DNA of 64,000 nt from NCBI RefSeq assembly GCF_012934885.1, contig NZ_CP051480.1, forward strand, positions 124,001 to 188,000, in the 5' to 3' direction. The first letter of the stretch is position 1; the number at the start of each line of letters is the position of its first letter. A program made the translations under genes and the position numbers. Below are positions 43,706-55,494 of this stretch, in pieces. This DNA is from Mycoplasma phocoeninasale. GTDB taxonomy: Bacteria; Bacillota_I; Bacilli_A; Mycoplasmatales; Metamycoplasmataceae. Under the pieces are notes generated by a model. That model did no database searches. It saw only the letters and a list, made by a program, of their open reading frames with translations, and had not been told where the DNA came from.

Positions 43706-43729
43706 TAAAAAAAGAAACCATAACGGTTT
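43706..43729 (-). terminator. Terminator overlapping the stop of the membrane gene
   Basis: AAACC / GGTTT (minus strand) with a short loop is followed by CTTTTTTTA. It starts at the stop codon of the gene at 43728. Confidence 0.7.
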
Positions 43730-44570
43730 ACTTTTGGTCTTCAACATTAATTTTTAGTGTAACTTGATGTTTTTTGATTCTTAAAACACCTTTTCAAAAT
43801 CAAGCAATTCCAGCGGGAAGTGAAGTGGCCATAACAAATAGCAGAATATCTAAAACTATAACTACTCCGAGATTTCGACCAGTGTAGAAAAATGGTTGAA
43901 TGAAGTTTAAAAACTTATAAACAACAACATTATATTTAATGTAGGCTTCTGAATCATTTTTATCGGGTAGTAGTTGACTCCCCATGAAGAATGTTATCAT
44001 CGCAAAAAAGAAATAAACTAGACCCATAACATTAGTTAGTCATAAATCTGATGTTTTTAAGGCAATTTCTTTTCGACCAATGATTAAAAATATCATTCCG
44101 ATTGCAGGGTTTACAGCATGAAGAATAAAGCTTGGAAGTGCCTTTCCTAAATTATTTCAACCGCCACTTTGCAGTAGCACAAAGAATATTAGGGTTCAAT
44201 AAATTAGAAATGTAATTGAAATATTAACTACAGCAAAAAAGTAAAAATATTGAACACGTTGCGATTTGTGATGTAAAGCAAATACAATTAGAGCAAATGA
44301 TAGAATAAAGTTACTTAACATCGTAAATGATCCGGCTTGCTTTCACATTGCGGCTAGCGCATCAGGATATAAGTTAACTTTTGGCATTAATGCTCTTACT
44401 TCAGGATTGTTGTACTTTTCTAGTAATGGTTGAATTCCATAAGCATAGAAATAGTAGCATAGAATAGATGCATTTGTTAATAAAAGAAGAATCCCAAATA
44501 CTAATGCCGCAGTATAATAGGGATTTCTTTTATTAAGCATTTTTTTATACATAGTTTGTTCGAATTTCAT
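43728..44570 (-). CDS. Hypothetical polytopic membrane protein
   Basis: The 280-residue product has six likely helices (for example YYTAALVFGILLLLTNASILC, LSNFILSFALIVFALH, NISITFLIYWTLIFFVLL, LVYFFFAMITFFM). A HAVNP motif follows the third helix (SFILHAVNPAIGMI). The pattern recalls six-helix Pr6Pr or DUF1600-type proteins but I cannot confirm either. Four TGA codons are Trp. The ATG at 44570 follows a short AT-rich gap downstream of the F1-like operon; it is on the same strand but probably separate. Confidence 0.6.
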
Positions 44571-44636
44571 AGTTTAATTATTATAAAGCATTAATGTTAA
44601 TTAAAATTAAAAAATTAATTATCTTATATTTATGCT

Positions 44637-46019
44637 TTAATTGTTTTCAGCAATCTCATCATCAGTTGGAATATTTAAATTAGATCCAACATATGAGAAG
44701 ATCTCTGGACTTTGTTTAATGTATTTACCTTCTAAGATTCTAATAACACTTTCAACAGTATCTTTTAGTGGAACATAAACTCCAGGTGCTTTAGTAAACT
44801 GCTCTGTCATGAAGAAATTTTGGGTGAAGAAGTTTTCAAGTTGTAAAGCTTTTTTAACAATAATTTTATTTTCTTTATCAAGTTCATCAAAACCAAGAAT
44901 TAAGATAACATCTTCTAGGTCTTTATAAGCTTTTAAAATTTTCTTAGTTTCAACAATTGCATCGTAGTGACGTTTACCAATAATATCAGCACTAATTGAA
45001 TTTGATGAACTAGCTAGTGGATCAAAGGCTGGGAAAATATTTTTTGCTGTTTGTTCACGTGAAAGAACTAAATTACCATCCAAGTGATTGAAAACTGCCA
45101 CTGCAGAAGGGTCACTTAAATCATCCATTGGTAGGAAAATTGTTTGAAATGATGTAATCGAACCATTTTCATTTTTAAATAAACGATCTTCAATTTTCGC
45201 AACATCACTTTCAAGAGTTGATTGATATCCACCAACTGATGGCTTTTTACCTAATGAAGCACTAACTTCATTTTCTGCTTGGATGAAACGATAAATATTA
45301 TCAACGAAAAGTAAGACATCTTCTTTTTCAATATCACGTAAATATTCCGCTGCAGTAATACCGATTGGAACAATTGAGGTTCTTGCTCCTGGCGATTCGT
45401 TCATTTTTGAGATATACATTGATGAGTTTTCCATTAAATTAGATGATTTTAGCTCATCGTATAATTCAATCGCTTCACGCGATCTCTCTCCAGAACCAAT
45501 GAAAATATTGGCAGTTGATTTTTTATGACGATTAACGTTAAAAATAATTTCCTTCATTAAAACAGTTTTACCAACTCCGGCACCACCAAAAATTCCTAGT
45601 TTATAACCTTTAATAATTGGCATGAAGAAATCAATTGCTTTAATTCCAGTTTCAACAATTTCAATTTGCGAATCTAAAAATCTTGTTGAAGTCAGAGTTG
45701 AATTCATTTCAACATATTTTGGTTTAATTTTAGTTTCCAGTAGTGGATGACCTCAGAAGTTGTAGATATTATTTTTAGAATTTTTACCAACTGGAACAAG
45801 AAATGTTTTTCCGGTATTTTCAACTTTTTCATTAATCGCTATATCTTTGGCATTATAAACAATAATTGCCCGAATAGTTTGTTCATCAATAATTCTTTTA
45901 ACTAATAAAAATGTTTCACCATTGTGTAAAGTTAAAAGCGAGTTAATTGCAGGTAAAGTTTTTTTTGAAAATTCAATTTCAATAATATCTGATCAAATTT
46001 TTGTAACAACACCAGTCAT
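44637..46019 (-). CDS. F1-like ATPase beta subunit (MSC_0618 family, F1-like-X0 system)
   Basis: The 460-residue product is a paralogue of AtpD. The P-loop is GGAGVGKT near 145, the catalytic Glu is in GERSREAIELYDE, Walker B is VLLFVDNIYRF and the GGYQSTLESDV segment matches the beta DELSEED neighbourhood. It has the residues needed for catalysis, so it is the active subunit. The C-terminal DELSEED-type turn is not canonical. It starts in the TAA of the alpha gene (TAATG), with AGGAGA upstream. It is last in a seven-gene operon in the order membrane, 173 aa, gamma, epsilon, 727 aa, alpha, beta. Confidence 0.93.
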
Positions 46020-47554
46020 TATTTGTCTCCTATTCTTTTAGCAATTAATTCTAAAGTTTCTGTGCTAAATGGAACAAAACCATGTTCATATTCCACTTTT
46101 CAATCTAAATTCATAAAATCAGAGTATTGCTTTAGTGAATATGCAAAAAAGTTTTTGCTAATCTTATCATCATATTTTTCATTTTTTCTAATATGCTCAA
46201 AGATTCCTTTTGCTTCTAAATTTATTTCCAGTAGTGCATCTAAGAACTTAAGTGCTTTTTGCTCATCTTTAATATTTCTTAAAATTCCCCATGAAATTAT
46301 CTTAGTCATGAAGATAGTTAGATTTTCGGAATGAAGAGAAAAACCAACTTGATTAAACATTTTTTCAATCATTTTACCTTTATATAACAAAATTGATGTC
46401 TCTTTATTAAGTTCATAATCTAACATTGCTAGTTTTAGATGTCTTTTATAAGCTCTAAAGATTTTTCCAATTTCTCCTGCCGCTTTGGTTAGCAGACGGT
46501 TTTGAACTGATGAACCAGTTCTTGAAACCGATAAATCAACATTAATCGCTGGAAACTTACCGGCCGAAAATAAGTCAGCGCTAGTTACAATTTGACCGTC
46601 AGTAATCGAAATGATATTTGATGAAATCAATGAAGTAATATCACCGTCGATGGTTTGCAGAATTGGTAGAGCAGTAATAGTCTTTCTATTGACAAATGAG
46701 CCCGCTCTTTCAAGTAATGATGAGTGCGCAAAGAACATATCGCCAGGCATTGCTTCTTTACCGACAGGCTTATCAGTCAGAAGAGCAATTTCTCTAAAAA
46801 TATTGGCATGTTTTGTTAAATCATCAAACACTATTAAAACATCATCATTAGCTGAAATGTTTTCGGCATGAGCCATACCAACATATGGCGCTAAATATTG
46901 TTCATAAACACTTGTTGCAGGCGCATCAATAATAATTGTATTTTTCATTGCATCATATTTGGTTAAGTTGTTATAGATGCTAGTAATGTTTTCGCGTTTT
47001 TGACCAATTGCTACATAAACACACTTGACATTTTTTCTTGCCGCATTAATGATTGTATTAATAGCAATATGAGTTTTACCAGTTTGACGATCACCAATAA
47101 TTAGCTCTCTTTGTCCCTTTCCAATTGGGATTAGCAAATCAACAACCGTGATTCCAGTATAAAGCTGTTCATTTAATTTCTTCACAGTCATCAAATTATG
47201 TGCTAGGCCAAAAATTGGTCTTTCAAGGTCTCCGGCCTTTTGTTTAATGTCAACCTTTTTAGGATAATAGGCGTTTCCGTGAATATCAATAATCCTTCCA
47301 AAATGATCTTTCGAACTAAAAACTGTTTGTTTTTCATCATCTTCAATAATAGAAGCACCGATTTGAATTTCGCCTGGATTAGCATTTGAAATTAAATATG
47401 CTTGATCTTCGGCGGCGTTGATTAGAAATAATTTGATATTCTTGTTATCTTCTAAATAAAAGACTTTTCTTTGTTGATAATCATGTTTCCCTTCAACTTT
47501 GACTATATAATCAAACACTGCAGAAACTTTTGGATTTGTAATTTTTTTATCCAT
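46019..47554 (-). CDS. F1-like ATPase alpha subunit (MSC_0619 family, F1-like-X0 system)
   Basis: The 511-residue product is a paralogue of AtpA. The P-loop is GDRQTGKT, the exact alpha signature, with VYVAIGQKREN beside it and Walker B VLIVFDDLTKHA. The start is MDKKITNP at 47554 behind GAAAGGAA; the longer in-frame form from 47602 is rejected. TGA near 46100 is Trp; the true end is the TAA at 46019 that overlaps the beta ATG. Alpha and beta can form the hexameric head. Such heads are found in the gliding motor of M. mobile and in many non-gliding mycoplasmas. Confidence 0.93.
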
Positions 47555-47573
47555 ATTTTGTTTTCCTTTCAAT

Positions 47574-49757
47574 TTATACAAATAATAGAGCAATTCCAGC
47601 ACCTACTAAAACTAACGCGCATAGGTAAATGATTAGTATTAGTGCCAAAATTTGTTTGTTTTTCAAATTTTTACGTTTCATAATTAAAGCTACAGTGTCG
47701 ATAATAGCAATTAATGCTCCTATGGCAATAATCACATAGGCAATAGTATTTTTAACATTATTTTTTTGTTTCTGGTTTAGATTAATTACTTCTTGTGCTT
47801 TATTATAATTTTCTGAGTATTTTGTTTTACTTTCTGCTTTACCTTTAATTGCTTCGCGATCAATTAATGAGCTTAGTAAATTAATACTATTTTTTATGTT
47901 TGCTGAAAGTAGAATATATGAGTTATATCATCTACCTCTGTCAACAGGAATTTCATTCGAAAGTGATTTAAACTTAAATGAATCCTGTCTTGCCATATTA
48001 AATAATTGGTTAATTAGTAGAGCATTTCCGTTGATTTCTTGAATATTTTGTTCAATTATTGGTTTATTACCCTCGATAACAATTTTCAAATCATCTAGCA
48101 CTTCGATATACGCATCGGCTAAATGTGATCAGAAAATTCCTTTATCAATTTTAGTAGCTGAAAGCTCGCCTAAGAAATTTAGTTCAGTTGCATATTTATA
48201 TGATTGAACTAAATTATTATTATCATTATTAGTTTTTCATAAATTTATATAGGAATTTTGCAATTTATCTTGTGATTCTCTAAAGCTTGGACTTTCGGAA
48301 TTTAAAATTCTTTCATTTGCTGCTTTGACCAAATTAAACATTGCTAACTGTAACGTTGCATTATTAACTTGAGAGTAATCTAATTTATCATCATAGCCAA
48401 TTGATTTAGCAACTCCTTGGAAGATTTTAGTAATGCTTTCAACTTCGGCTTTTTTTAGAGTTGATTCTCTTAGTGTTAGCAACTTTGTTGAAGCAATGGT
48501 GTAACTTCTTGATAAATTCTTTACAACCCGATCACTAATATAAATCTTTATGTTATTAAGTTGGTCATTTGCACCTTGGCTAAAACTTACTACTTTATAT
48601 TCATATCTTGTATTAATGGGATTATTAAAGAAGAAAATTTTTTGTTTCTCTTCTTCACTAGCACTTCTAAAAAGACTACTTAGTTGTGAAGAGCTTCTCG
48701 TTGCATATTCAGGGCTAACGTATGGAGTTAGGGGTGGAAGGGCTTTTTCTAGTTCTGCACTTTCATCTAAAATTGGCGGAGTTTCACTTGGTTTACCAGG
48801 TACTAGTGGAGGAATATTTGGAGGATTAACTGGATTTTTCTTGTTTTGTTCCTCATTTTGTTTTTGTACTGCTTGTTGGTTTTGCTTTAAATCAAAGTCC
48901 AAAACTTTTGGGTACAATTTTGTGAAAATATAATCTTTTCAACTAGCAAAATTTTTTGGTTTTCCCCAAGTTAGATTATTTAAATCATCATAGTTTAATT
49001 CAAATTCAGGAATATCTTTTTCATCAAAAAATAGTTTTCTACTTTCCTTTAATAAATCAGAGGTGTATTTTTTTAATAAATCAGTAAATTCCATTTTAGT
49101 GAAGACATTTTGTTGTGATTTATTATTATCAGATTTAAGAGTACCTTTAATTTCAGTAATAAATTTTTTATTCGGAGCTGAAAATTTTAGTTTATCGCCG
49201 ACTCCTGTGATTGCTTCTTTATAATCGGTATAATCGGTTGTACCAATTCAAAAATTACTATAAACATTTTTATTAAAATCAGCTTCAGCAGTAATTAGAT
49301 TTCTATTCTCTCCAACGACCTTAGGAAAAATTAATGGAAGACCATTATCAAAAGGATTTTTCTTAATTGCATTTTCGTCGCTTAAATATTTAATTAATTC
49401 TTTTAAATAAATAATTTTCTTTAAATTTGCTTTGAAATCCTTAGGATCATCTTTTTTAGCGGTGTCATGAAGCGCTTGTAAAATCTTCTTGCCTTCTTTT
49501 ATAACATTCGCAACTGCGTCATTAATTTCCTTTTCGGCAAGACCTTTAAATTCTGAAAACGCAGGTGAAATGCTTTTCTTTGGCGTTTCTTTAGCATCTG
49601 GGTTAGCAGGTGGAGTTTGCTGTCCTGGGTTGGTTTGTGGGTTGTTAATTTGAGGATTAGTTTGATTTTCTTCGCGTTGTGGTGCTTTTGCACTAGCAAC
49701 AGTAATTGGTAGAATTGAAACTGGAGCTAGAAGCAAAGATAAGATTTTTTTACTCAT
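47574..49757 (-). CDS. F1-like-X0 associated surface protein with C-terminal membrane helices (MSC_0620 family)
   Basis: The 727-residue product has an N-terminal signal peptide (MSKKILSLLLAPVSILPITVASA) that lacks a lipobox Cys, a Pro-rich linker (NNPQTNPGQQTPP), a large mostly helical body with a second Pro-rich segment (PPNIPPLVPGKP), and two membrane helices at the end (VKNTIAYVIIAIGALIAIIDTV and ILALILIIYLCALVLVGAG). Its bulk should face outside and be tied to the membrane by its C-terminus. It is conserved with F1-like alpha and beta; its role is unproven, but it could carry motion or a ligand across the surface. It overlaps the epsilon-like gene by 8 nt. Confidence 0.85.
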
Positions 49758-50211
49758 ATTTATTTTCCTCCACTAAATTAAGAAATTGCATCATCTTTAG
49801 TTCATATAGTTGTGATTTATACTCCTCTAAAGTAATGAAATCATCAATTCCCATTCCAATGTTCTTTAAGATCTCTAAATCATTAATTTCTTTATTAATG
49901 CTACGAATTTGTTCTTTATAGTTAACTTTTTTCTTATCTTTAATAAAAATTCGAGAATTTGAAAAAGTATTGATTTGAGCAATGTTATTTTTAATGGTAA
50001 TTGAAGCATTAACTAAAAACATGAAAAATTCTTTTTTAGCTACAGTATCAAAAATTTTAATGATACTATGTTCAAAATTAGAAATTGAATCATTATCAAG
50101 GATTTCCCAATCTTCATCGTCAGAAATGTTAATATATAGATTTCCCGAAATAATTTCGATTGGCTGATTTTTTAAGAAATTTATTAAAATTCTGTGATTA
50201 TTTTTTTTCAT
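49750..50211 (-). CDS. F1-like ATPase epsilon-like subunit (MSC_0621 family)
   Basis: The 153-residue product starts with a beta-sandwich-like half (IEIISGNLYINISD, IIKIFDTVAKKEFFMFLVNASITIKNN) similar to the F1 epsilon fold, followed by a Lys/Glu-rich helical half (EIRSINKEINDLEIL, YKSQLYELKMMQF), as in epsilon. Sequence likeness to AtpC is weak. The gene order gamma, epsilon and its length support the call. It overlaps the 727-residue gene by 8 nt, and GAAAGGAAAT lies just before the start. Whether it inhibits ATPase activity as canonical epsilon does cannot be seen. Confidence 0.75.
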   Translation of the reverse strand: MKKNNHRILINFLKNQPIEIISGNLYINISDDEDWEILDNDSISNFEHSIIKIFDTVAKKEFFMFLVNASITIKNNIAQINTFSNSRIFIKDKKKVNYKEQIRSINKEINDLEILKNIGMGIDDFITLEEYKSQLYELKMMQFLNLVEENKYE

Positions 50212-50232
50212 ATCAATCTTTTTATTTCCTTT

Positions 50233-51132
50233 CTACATACTAAAGTTCTTGTTATTCCCAGTAATAAGTATGATTTCTTCAATTTCTTTTTCACGTTTTG
50301 ATTTAAGAATTTTCTTATTGATTTTTAGCAGTTCCTCATCAATTTCTTTTATCATCCGGTTTGTGGTGACTAAACCAATTTTGGCTTTATAGAAATTCGA
50401 TTCAACAATTAATGAATTGAGAGCGTTTTCTAAAAAGATGTTAATTTCAGTTTCAAAATAATTTGAAATATTAGGGTAGATTTTAAAGTTTTCAAAATCT
50501 TTTTCAGTATTTAAATTACCTTTAATATCATTAATAATCGAGCCTAAATTAAAGTTTTCAATCGGTAGAATTTGAAAGGGTTTATCATAGCTCTTGTTTG
50601 AATTAATAACAAAAAAAACACTTTTATAATTATTTTGATGATAAAGAATTTTGATTATTTGGGCAATATGCTTTGCTAGATGATTATCATGCTCCTCAAG
50701 ATCAAAGCTTTTAATGATATTAAACTTATGCTCTGAACAGAATTGGTTTGCCCGTTTACCGATGACAATAAAATCAGAAGTGTTCCGTTTTGCTGATGAT
50801 AAAATGGTATTTTCATAACGCGTATACGAATCGGTTCCATATTTTTGCTCTTCAGTTAAGTAAATTCATAATTCGCGGTTAGGTTGAAAGAATTTTGCTA
50901 ATTTCTGCAAACCTTTTGGTAAAAAAGTGTTTGCTATTAATTCGTTTTTAATTCCGAATTTTTGCCGCATTAGAACAATATTGTTTTTATTGTTTAGCGA
51001 GTTATTAATAAAAAATGATAATTTTTGGTTCAACTTTATAATATTTATCAAATAAATATTCTTCTCATTGTTTACCTTTAATGAAATATTTTGCAAACTT
51101 AAAAGTTTTTGTTGCAATTTTTTAATGTGCAT
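50233..51132 (-). CDS. F1-like ATPase gamma-like subunit (MSC_0622 family)
   Basis: The product has 299 residues. Helices at both ends are the sign of a rotor shaft: MHIKKLQQKLLSLQNISLKV at the N-terminus, and NSLIVESNFYKAKIGLVTTN followed by RMIKEIDEELLKINKKILKS at the C-terminus, which matches the gamma pattern of a small-residue helix then basic helix (ending EIEEIILITGN). The middle is poorly conserved. TGA near 50866 is Trp. It starts inside the 173-residue gene (11-nt overlap) and the epsilon-like gene follows by 21 nt. This would be the central stalk of the F1-like motor. Confidence 0.8.
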
Positions 51133-51643
51133 TATTTCCTGCTTTTGAAGGTAGTGATGTTACTCATTTTTTACTAAAGAATAATTTTAAAGATTCAGTA
51201 CTATTAGCTAGGAAAATAACTAAGTTTGGAAATAGTTCCACATAAAATCCTTGCTTAATTAATGAAAACAGTTGTTCATTTAACAAATTAAGAAATTCCT
51301 GATAAACTGGATCCTCTGCGACAGTAAAGTTAACTGCCCATGTAGCTGATGATTCTTTGTCGGTAATAATTGGAATTAGTGCTTCAGTGCTAAATTTCAA
51401 ACTTATGTTAAAACTAATAACAAATTTTTGGAAAACCAATTCATATTTGTTGAGCAGCGCTAATTGAAAGTCATTTTTAAATTTTTCAAATAGTTTAGAT
51501 TCAAAATTTTCGTTTACTCTTAGCAAAATGGTGGCATAAAATTTATCAAATGAAATAAATTTTTCACTTTGAATAAGTTTTTCATATTCAGCATAGAAGT
51601 TAAAGATTTCTTCATTTTGACTTTTTTGTGATTTATTTTTCAT
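51122..51643 (-). CDS. F1-like-X0 associated protein (MSC_0623 family)
   Basis: The 173-residue product is mostly helical with no membrane span; a hydrophobic segment near residue 140 (LFSLIKQGFYVELFPNLVIFLA) is too short and polar for a sure helix. Reading the TGA at 51164 as Trp, it ends WVTSLPSKAGNNAH at 51122, overlapping gamma by 11 nt. It starts 11 nt inside the end of the large membrane gene, so translation is coupled on both sides. Its position may be that of a stator or delta-like part, but no homology is clear to me. Confidence 0.7.
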
Positions 51644-53120
51644 TTCTAAACTCCTTTGAAACTTTTATTTCGCTTTGATTGATAAGTTGATTGTTTTTAA
51701 CTCTAAAAAGAATATGAGTTAAATAAGAAATATTACTTAGTAAAAAGATTAGTGAAATAGTGAAGGTTACAACTATCATAATCGCATGAATGCTAATGTT
51801 ACTATTAATTACATAGAATAAGTAATTAGCATTGCTTTTTTCAATTAATAAGTGGTTAACAGCAAAAATTAGTAAGGTAGTAATAATTGACATTAATAAA
51901 ACAACAATAAAAATATTACTAAAATTATTCGCTGATTTAATTCTAATAAAGTAAAGAGAAATTATTGCTATTGCCGCTATTGCCGAGAAGAATAAATTAA
52001 TAATGTTAATTTTTTCATCTTGACTATTAACATTAATAATTAGTAGTGAAAATCAGATAATACTTTGTGCGATCGCTAAAAATAAATTGTGTTTTAGTGT
52101 TCCTTGTATTTTCTTGTTTTTCGAATAAACAAGGAAGGCATAAATGCCAAGCACAGTTACTGGAATAATAATTTGAAGTAAGTATAAGTAATTTCTTTGT
52201 AATGGAATTTTTAGAACGTTAGTATCATCTAATACTAGTGGAAACATTCTAATTAATCATAGAAATGCCACAAATGCTAACCCTAAATTTAAAATAATCA
52301 AATTCTTTAAATAAAGTTTGGCATTTCCTTTTTGAGTTAGCAGATTAATACGCTCGAAACTATTTCCAACTACTAGCAAGGCAAATAATAGTGAAATCGC
52401 AATAATTGCTAGTAAATTGCTAATACTTCTAACTGTAAATAAATTTACCATTTTAGTATAAAAGCTATTTGCTTGAAATAGGAAATTTGGTACCCTTGAC
52501 GAATGATTTCAGCCATAAACAAATCCAAGTACTAATCCAAGACTTATTAATTGTGAAATTGAAGTAATGATTAAAATATTTCTATTCTTATAAACTAGTG
52601 GTTCACTTTTCATTTTGATATGCATACTTTGAATTGAGTAACCCAAATTAATTAGGTAAAGTGCCACTAGGATAAGCGATAAGTGAACAAGTTTTACTGG
52701 TAAATTTTCAAAGTATAAAAAGAATAGTAAAAAGCTAGCAATTGATAAAGATAGGTATGCAGCAAACCATAAATAGTATTTTTTTATGTAATGCTGGTTT
52801 AGACTAATATTTATAAAGTTTTTATAAAAACTAAAGATAAAAACAAATCCCAGCAAGAACATCCGAAATAGTATTAGAATATTAAGCTGTTGAATTCCGA
52901 AACTATCGAAATTGAAGAAAAATCGCAACGAATTAAATGGTAATAGGCTCTGTGCGAAAATTGTTCTTGGTGCAAAAAATAGCAGTAATGCACTCATTAC
53001 GATAAATAAGGCAAAGGCTATGATCTTAAGAATTTTCGCTGATTTATTAATTTTCTTAGCTTTTGAAAATCCATCATAATCATCGAAGATTTTTTGCTTG
53101 TCAATTATTGATTTTTGCAT
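51633..53120 (-). CDS. F1-like-X0 large polytopic membrane protein (MSC_0624 family)
   Basis: The 495-residue product has about 13 predicted helices (for example ILKIIAFALFIVMSALLLFF, LNILILFRMFLLGFVFIF, FAAYLSLSIASFLLFFLYF, LLAIIAISLLFALLVVGN, IIIPVTVLGIYAFLV). It is the only gene in the operon that could be the X0 membrane sector, replacing F0 subunits a, b and c. No c-type Asp/Glu helix or channel Arg is obvious, so ion flow is unproven. TGA is Trp in four places. The ATG at 53120 (MQKSIIDK) behind AAAGGAG is preferred to an earlier Met at 53147. Confidence 0.8.
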
Positions 53121-53151
53121 GATTTTCTCCTTTTTAAAATAAGACAATAGA

Positions 53152-53157
53152 ATTATA
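53152..53157 (-). promoter_or_regulatory. -10 box of the F1-like-X0 operon
   Basis: TATAAT on the minus strand lies 31 nt before the ATG at 53120, with AAAGGAG between. No clear -35 box is present. Confidence 0.55.
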
Positions 53158-53217
53158 TAGTTTAAATTTTATAATTTAATTTTTAGCACTGAAAAATACA
53201 AATTATTCAAATTTTTT

Positions 53218-53258
53218 GAAAAAAAATCACATATTTTTAAGTAAATATATGATTAATT
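53218..53258 (-). terminator. Terminator after the first MIP gene
   Basis: The stem ATCATATATTT / AAAATATGTGAT on the minus strand with a 5-nt loop is followed by T7. Confidence 0.7.
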
Positions 53259-53265
53259 ATTAGTA

Positions 53266-55482
53266 TTAATTGGCAACAGCTGTTTTTTCCGTTGCTTCAA
53301 ATTTAAATTTTTCTGGAATTTCATCCAAACCATTTTTAAATAAATTGGTTTTAAAAACCAAATTTCCATATAACTTTTTAAGTGTTTCGCGATATGAATT
53401 TGTTTGTCCGATAGCACCGCCGTAGATTAGATCATATTGTGGAAGGTTATAATCGCCATACAATCCTTGATAATTAAAACCTTCTGACCTAAATGCGGCA
53501 GCTAGTCCTGAATTTGTTGCCGCGTTTTTAGAATGGAAAACTCCAATTAACTCATTTTTTTGATTTCTAATAACTGATCCCGATGCGCCGGGTTCTGGGG
53601 AGAAATGTCTGGGTGAATATTCTAGTCCAAAGTTAATAAAATAAGACTTTGTTCCATCTTTATTGTTTTTTGTATAAAAATCATCCTTTTTTTCATTAGA
53701 AATTTTAGGGAATCCAATAAAAGCATCTAATAATCCTGGCTTATCTCCAAAGGTTCTAAAAGCCAAGTTGCTAGAAAAGCGATTTCCACTTGCTCATTTG
53801 AATTGTTCTGGAGTAATTGGAGAATTATCATTTGGTTTAGGGGGTAAACTAGATGATTCGAAAAATGATGATTCTCCATTAATTCAAAGACTTTTCTTAA
53901 ATCTTCTTGTATTTGGATCATAATCCTTGTCAACATACATTTTAAGTCCCCAATCATTTGTGCTAATTGGATAACCAACAATGTAAAAAGTATCTGAATT
54001 TTCTCTTATTGCCTTATTAATGTCTAAACTGTATTTAGCTTTATCATAATTCTTCAAATAGCTTTCAGATAAGAATTTAATATGTCTTTCTTTTTTATCA
54101 GCATAGTTATGAGTGATTGCTCTAACTCATTCCTCAACATCTTTAAATTCTGCAGGCTTTGAATTTGATAGTTTTTCAAAATCAATTTCAATAACTGCAA
54201 AATCTAGCATTTCTTTAAAATTCTTATATTTTTCCTTTTGATCTGCTACTAGATACTCTGCGGGATCAACCCTTAAAAAATCTTTTGCTTCAAAGACTAC
54301 ATTCGCAGCACCTTTTTCAGCCTTATCTAGTTCTAAATAATAGTTATTAAAGAAATCAGAAGAACGGTCGCCATTTAATAGTGGTAATTTTGTATTAATG
54401 CCAACATTATCCTTAATATTCGAAAAAGCAATGTTAATAACCTTATCAGTAAAGGTATCAGCAACATGCATATTTGTTCCAAAATATCATTTGGTTGGGT
54501 ATTTTTTATCACCACGAATTTGAAAATCCATTGTTCACATGGTACCATGAGTTGACAAAATGTAATTTTGTGAATTATTTTCCTTATTTTTCCTTTCATC
54601 AGGTCAATTGAAGGTAACTGAATAAGTATCTAAGGAATAATCCCGATATTTTTCATTTGGAAAAACTCTCGGCACCCCGTATGCCTTATTAACATCATGG
54701 TTATAAATATCTGACCAACCCGGTGCTTTTCCCACTTCATTTCCCGTATACAAACTTAGTTTTCTTTTGCCATTCTCCAATTGAGGCAAAGCGAAACCTT
54801 TAATTAAGGCATCATTAAAAGTATCTAAATGAAGTTTGTTAGCAATTTCATTGTATTTTTCAATTAATTCAGGATTTCTCTCAATATTTTTTCTTCAATC
54901 TTGGGGATTTTTATTTGTGACATAATTTATATACCCACTCAAAAAATTGTCAACATATTTTTTATTATCTAACTTAAACTGGTTATATAAATCCTGATCA
55001 ATATATTCCTGAAATTTGCTGGGATTCGGAGCAAAACGTTCTTCAAATTTTAGGTCTATAAAACCATCATTGCTTTTTCTGAATCCCGGTATTGTTAAAT
55101 CCTTATTAATTGAAGTATTTTCATATGATATTTTTAAAGTTAGTGTTAATTCTCCGCTTGAATCATCAGCATTTTTAATATTTTCAACCTCAATTTTAAC
55201 CTTGTCTCTTAATGAAGGGTCTTCTGCTTTCAATATCACATTTTTGACAGATGAAATACTTGATGCTTTGATTTGCGATTTGTTGCTTTTATATTCATCA
55301 AGCTGAACAACATTCAACTGAATTTCATTAAGTTGACGTTTAATTTCTTCAGGGTTTGAAGAATTAATTAATCTATTGTTATCTTCAATTTTATTTTCTT
55401 TAACTACTTTGCATGACAATAAAATAAATGGCATAGTAATAACAACTGGCATAAATAAATATTTTTTAAGTAATTTTTTCAT
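53266..55482 (-). CDS. Mycoplasma immunoglobulin protease (MIP), copy 1
   Basis: The product is a 738-residue surface lipoprotein (lipobox ILLSC) with a chymotrypsin-fold serine protease domain. His339 is in GTNMHVADTF, Asp427 in EMLDFAVIEI, and Ser634 in PEPGASGSVI. MIP is recruited by MIB and cuts the VH domain off antibody heavy chains. The N-terminal 200 residues form a recognition domain (LKISYENTSINKDLTIPGF). Many TGA codons are Trp; the short overlapping ORFs in other frames are shadows. It starts 13 nt after MIB copy 1, so the pair is co-transcribed. The second pair is 2.8 kb away. Confidence 0.92.
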
Positions 55483-55494
55483 AAAATGACCTTC

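Noticed and set aside
44637..47554. Calling the alpha/beta pair the housekeeping F0F1 ATP synthase
   Set aside because: The real atp operon (atpI-atpB) starts at the left edge, and these genes sit with MSC_0620-0624-type partners rather than a, b, c and delta.
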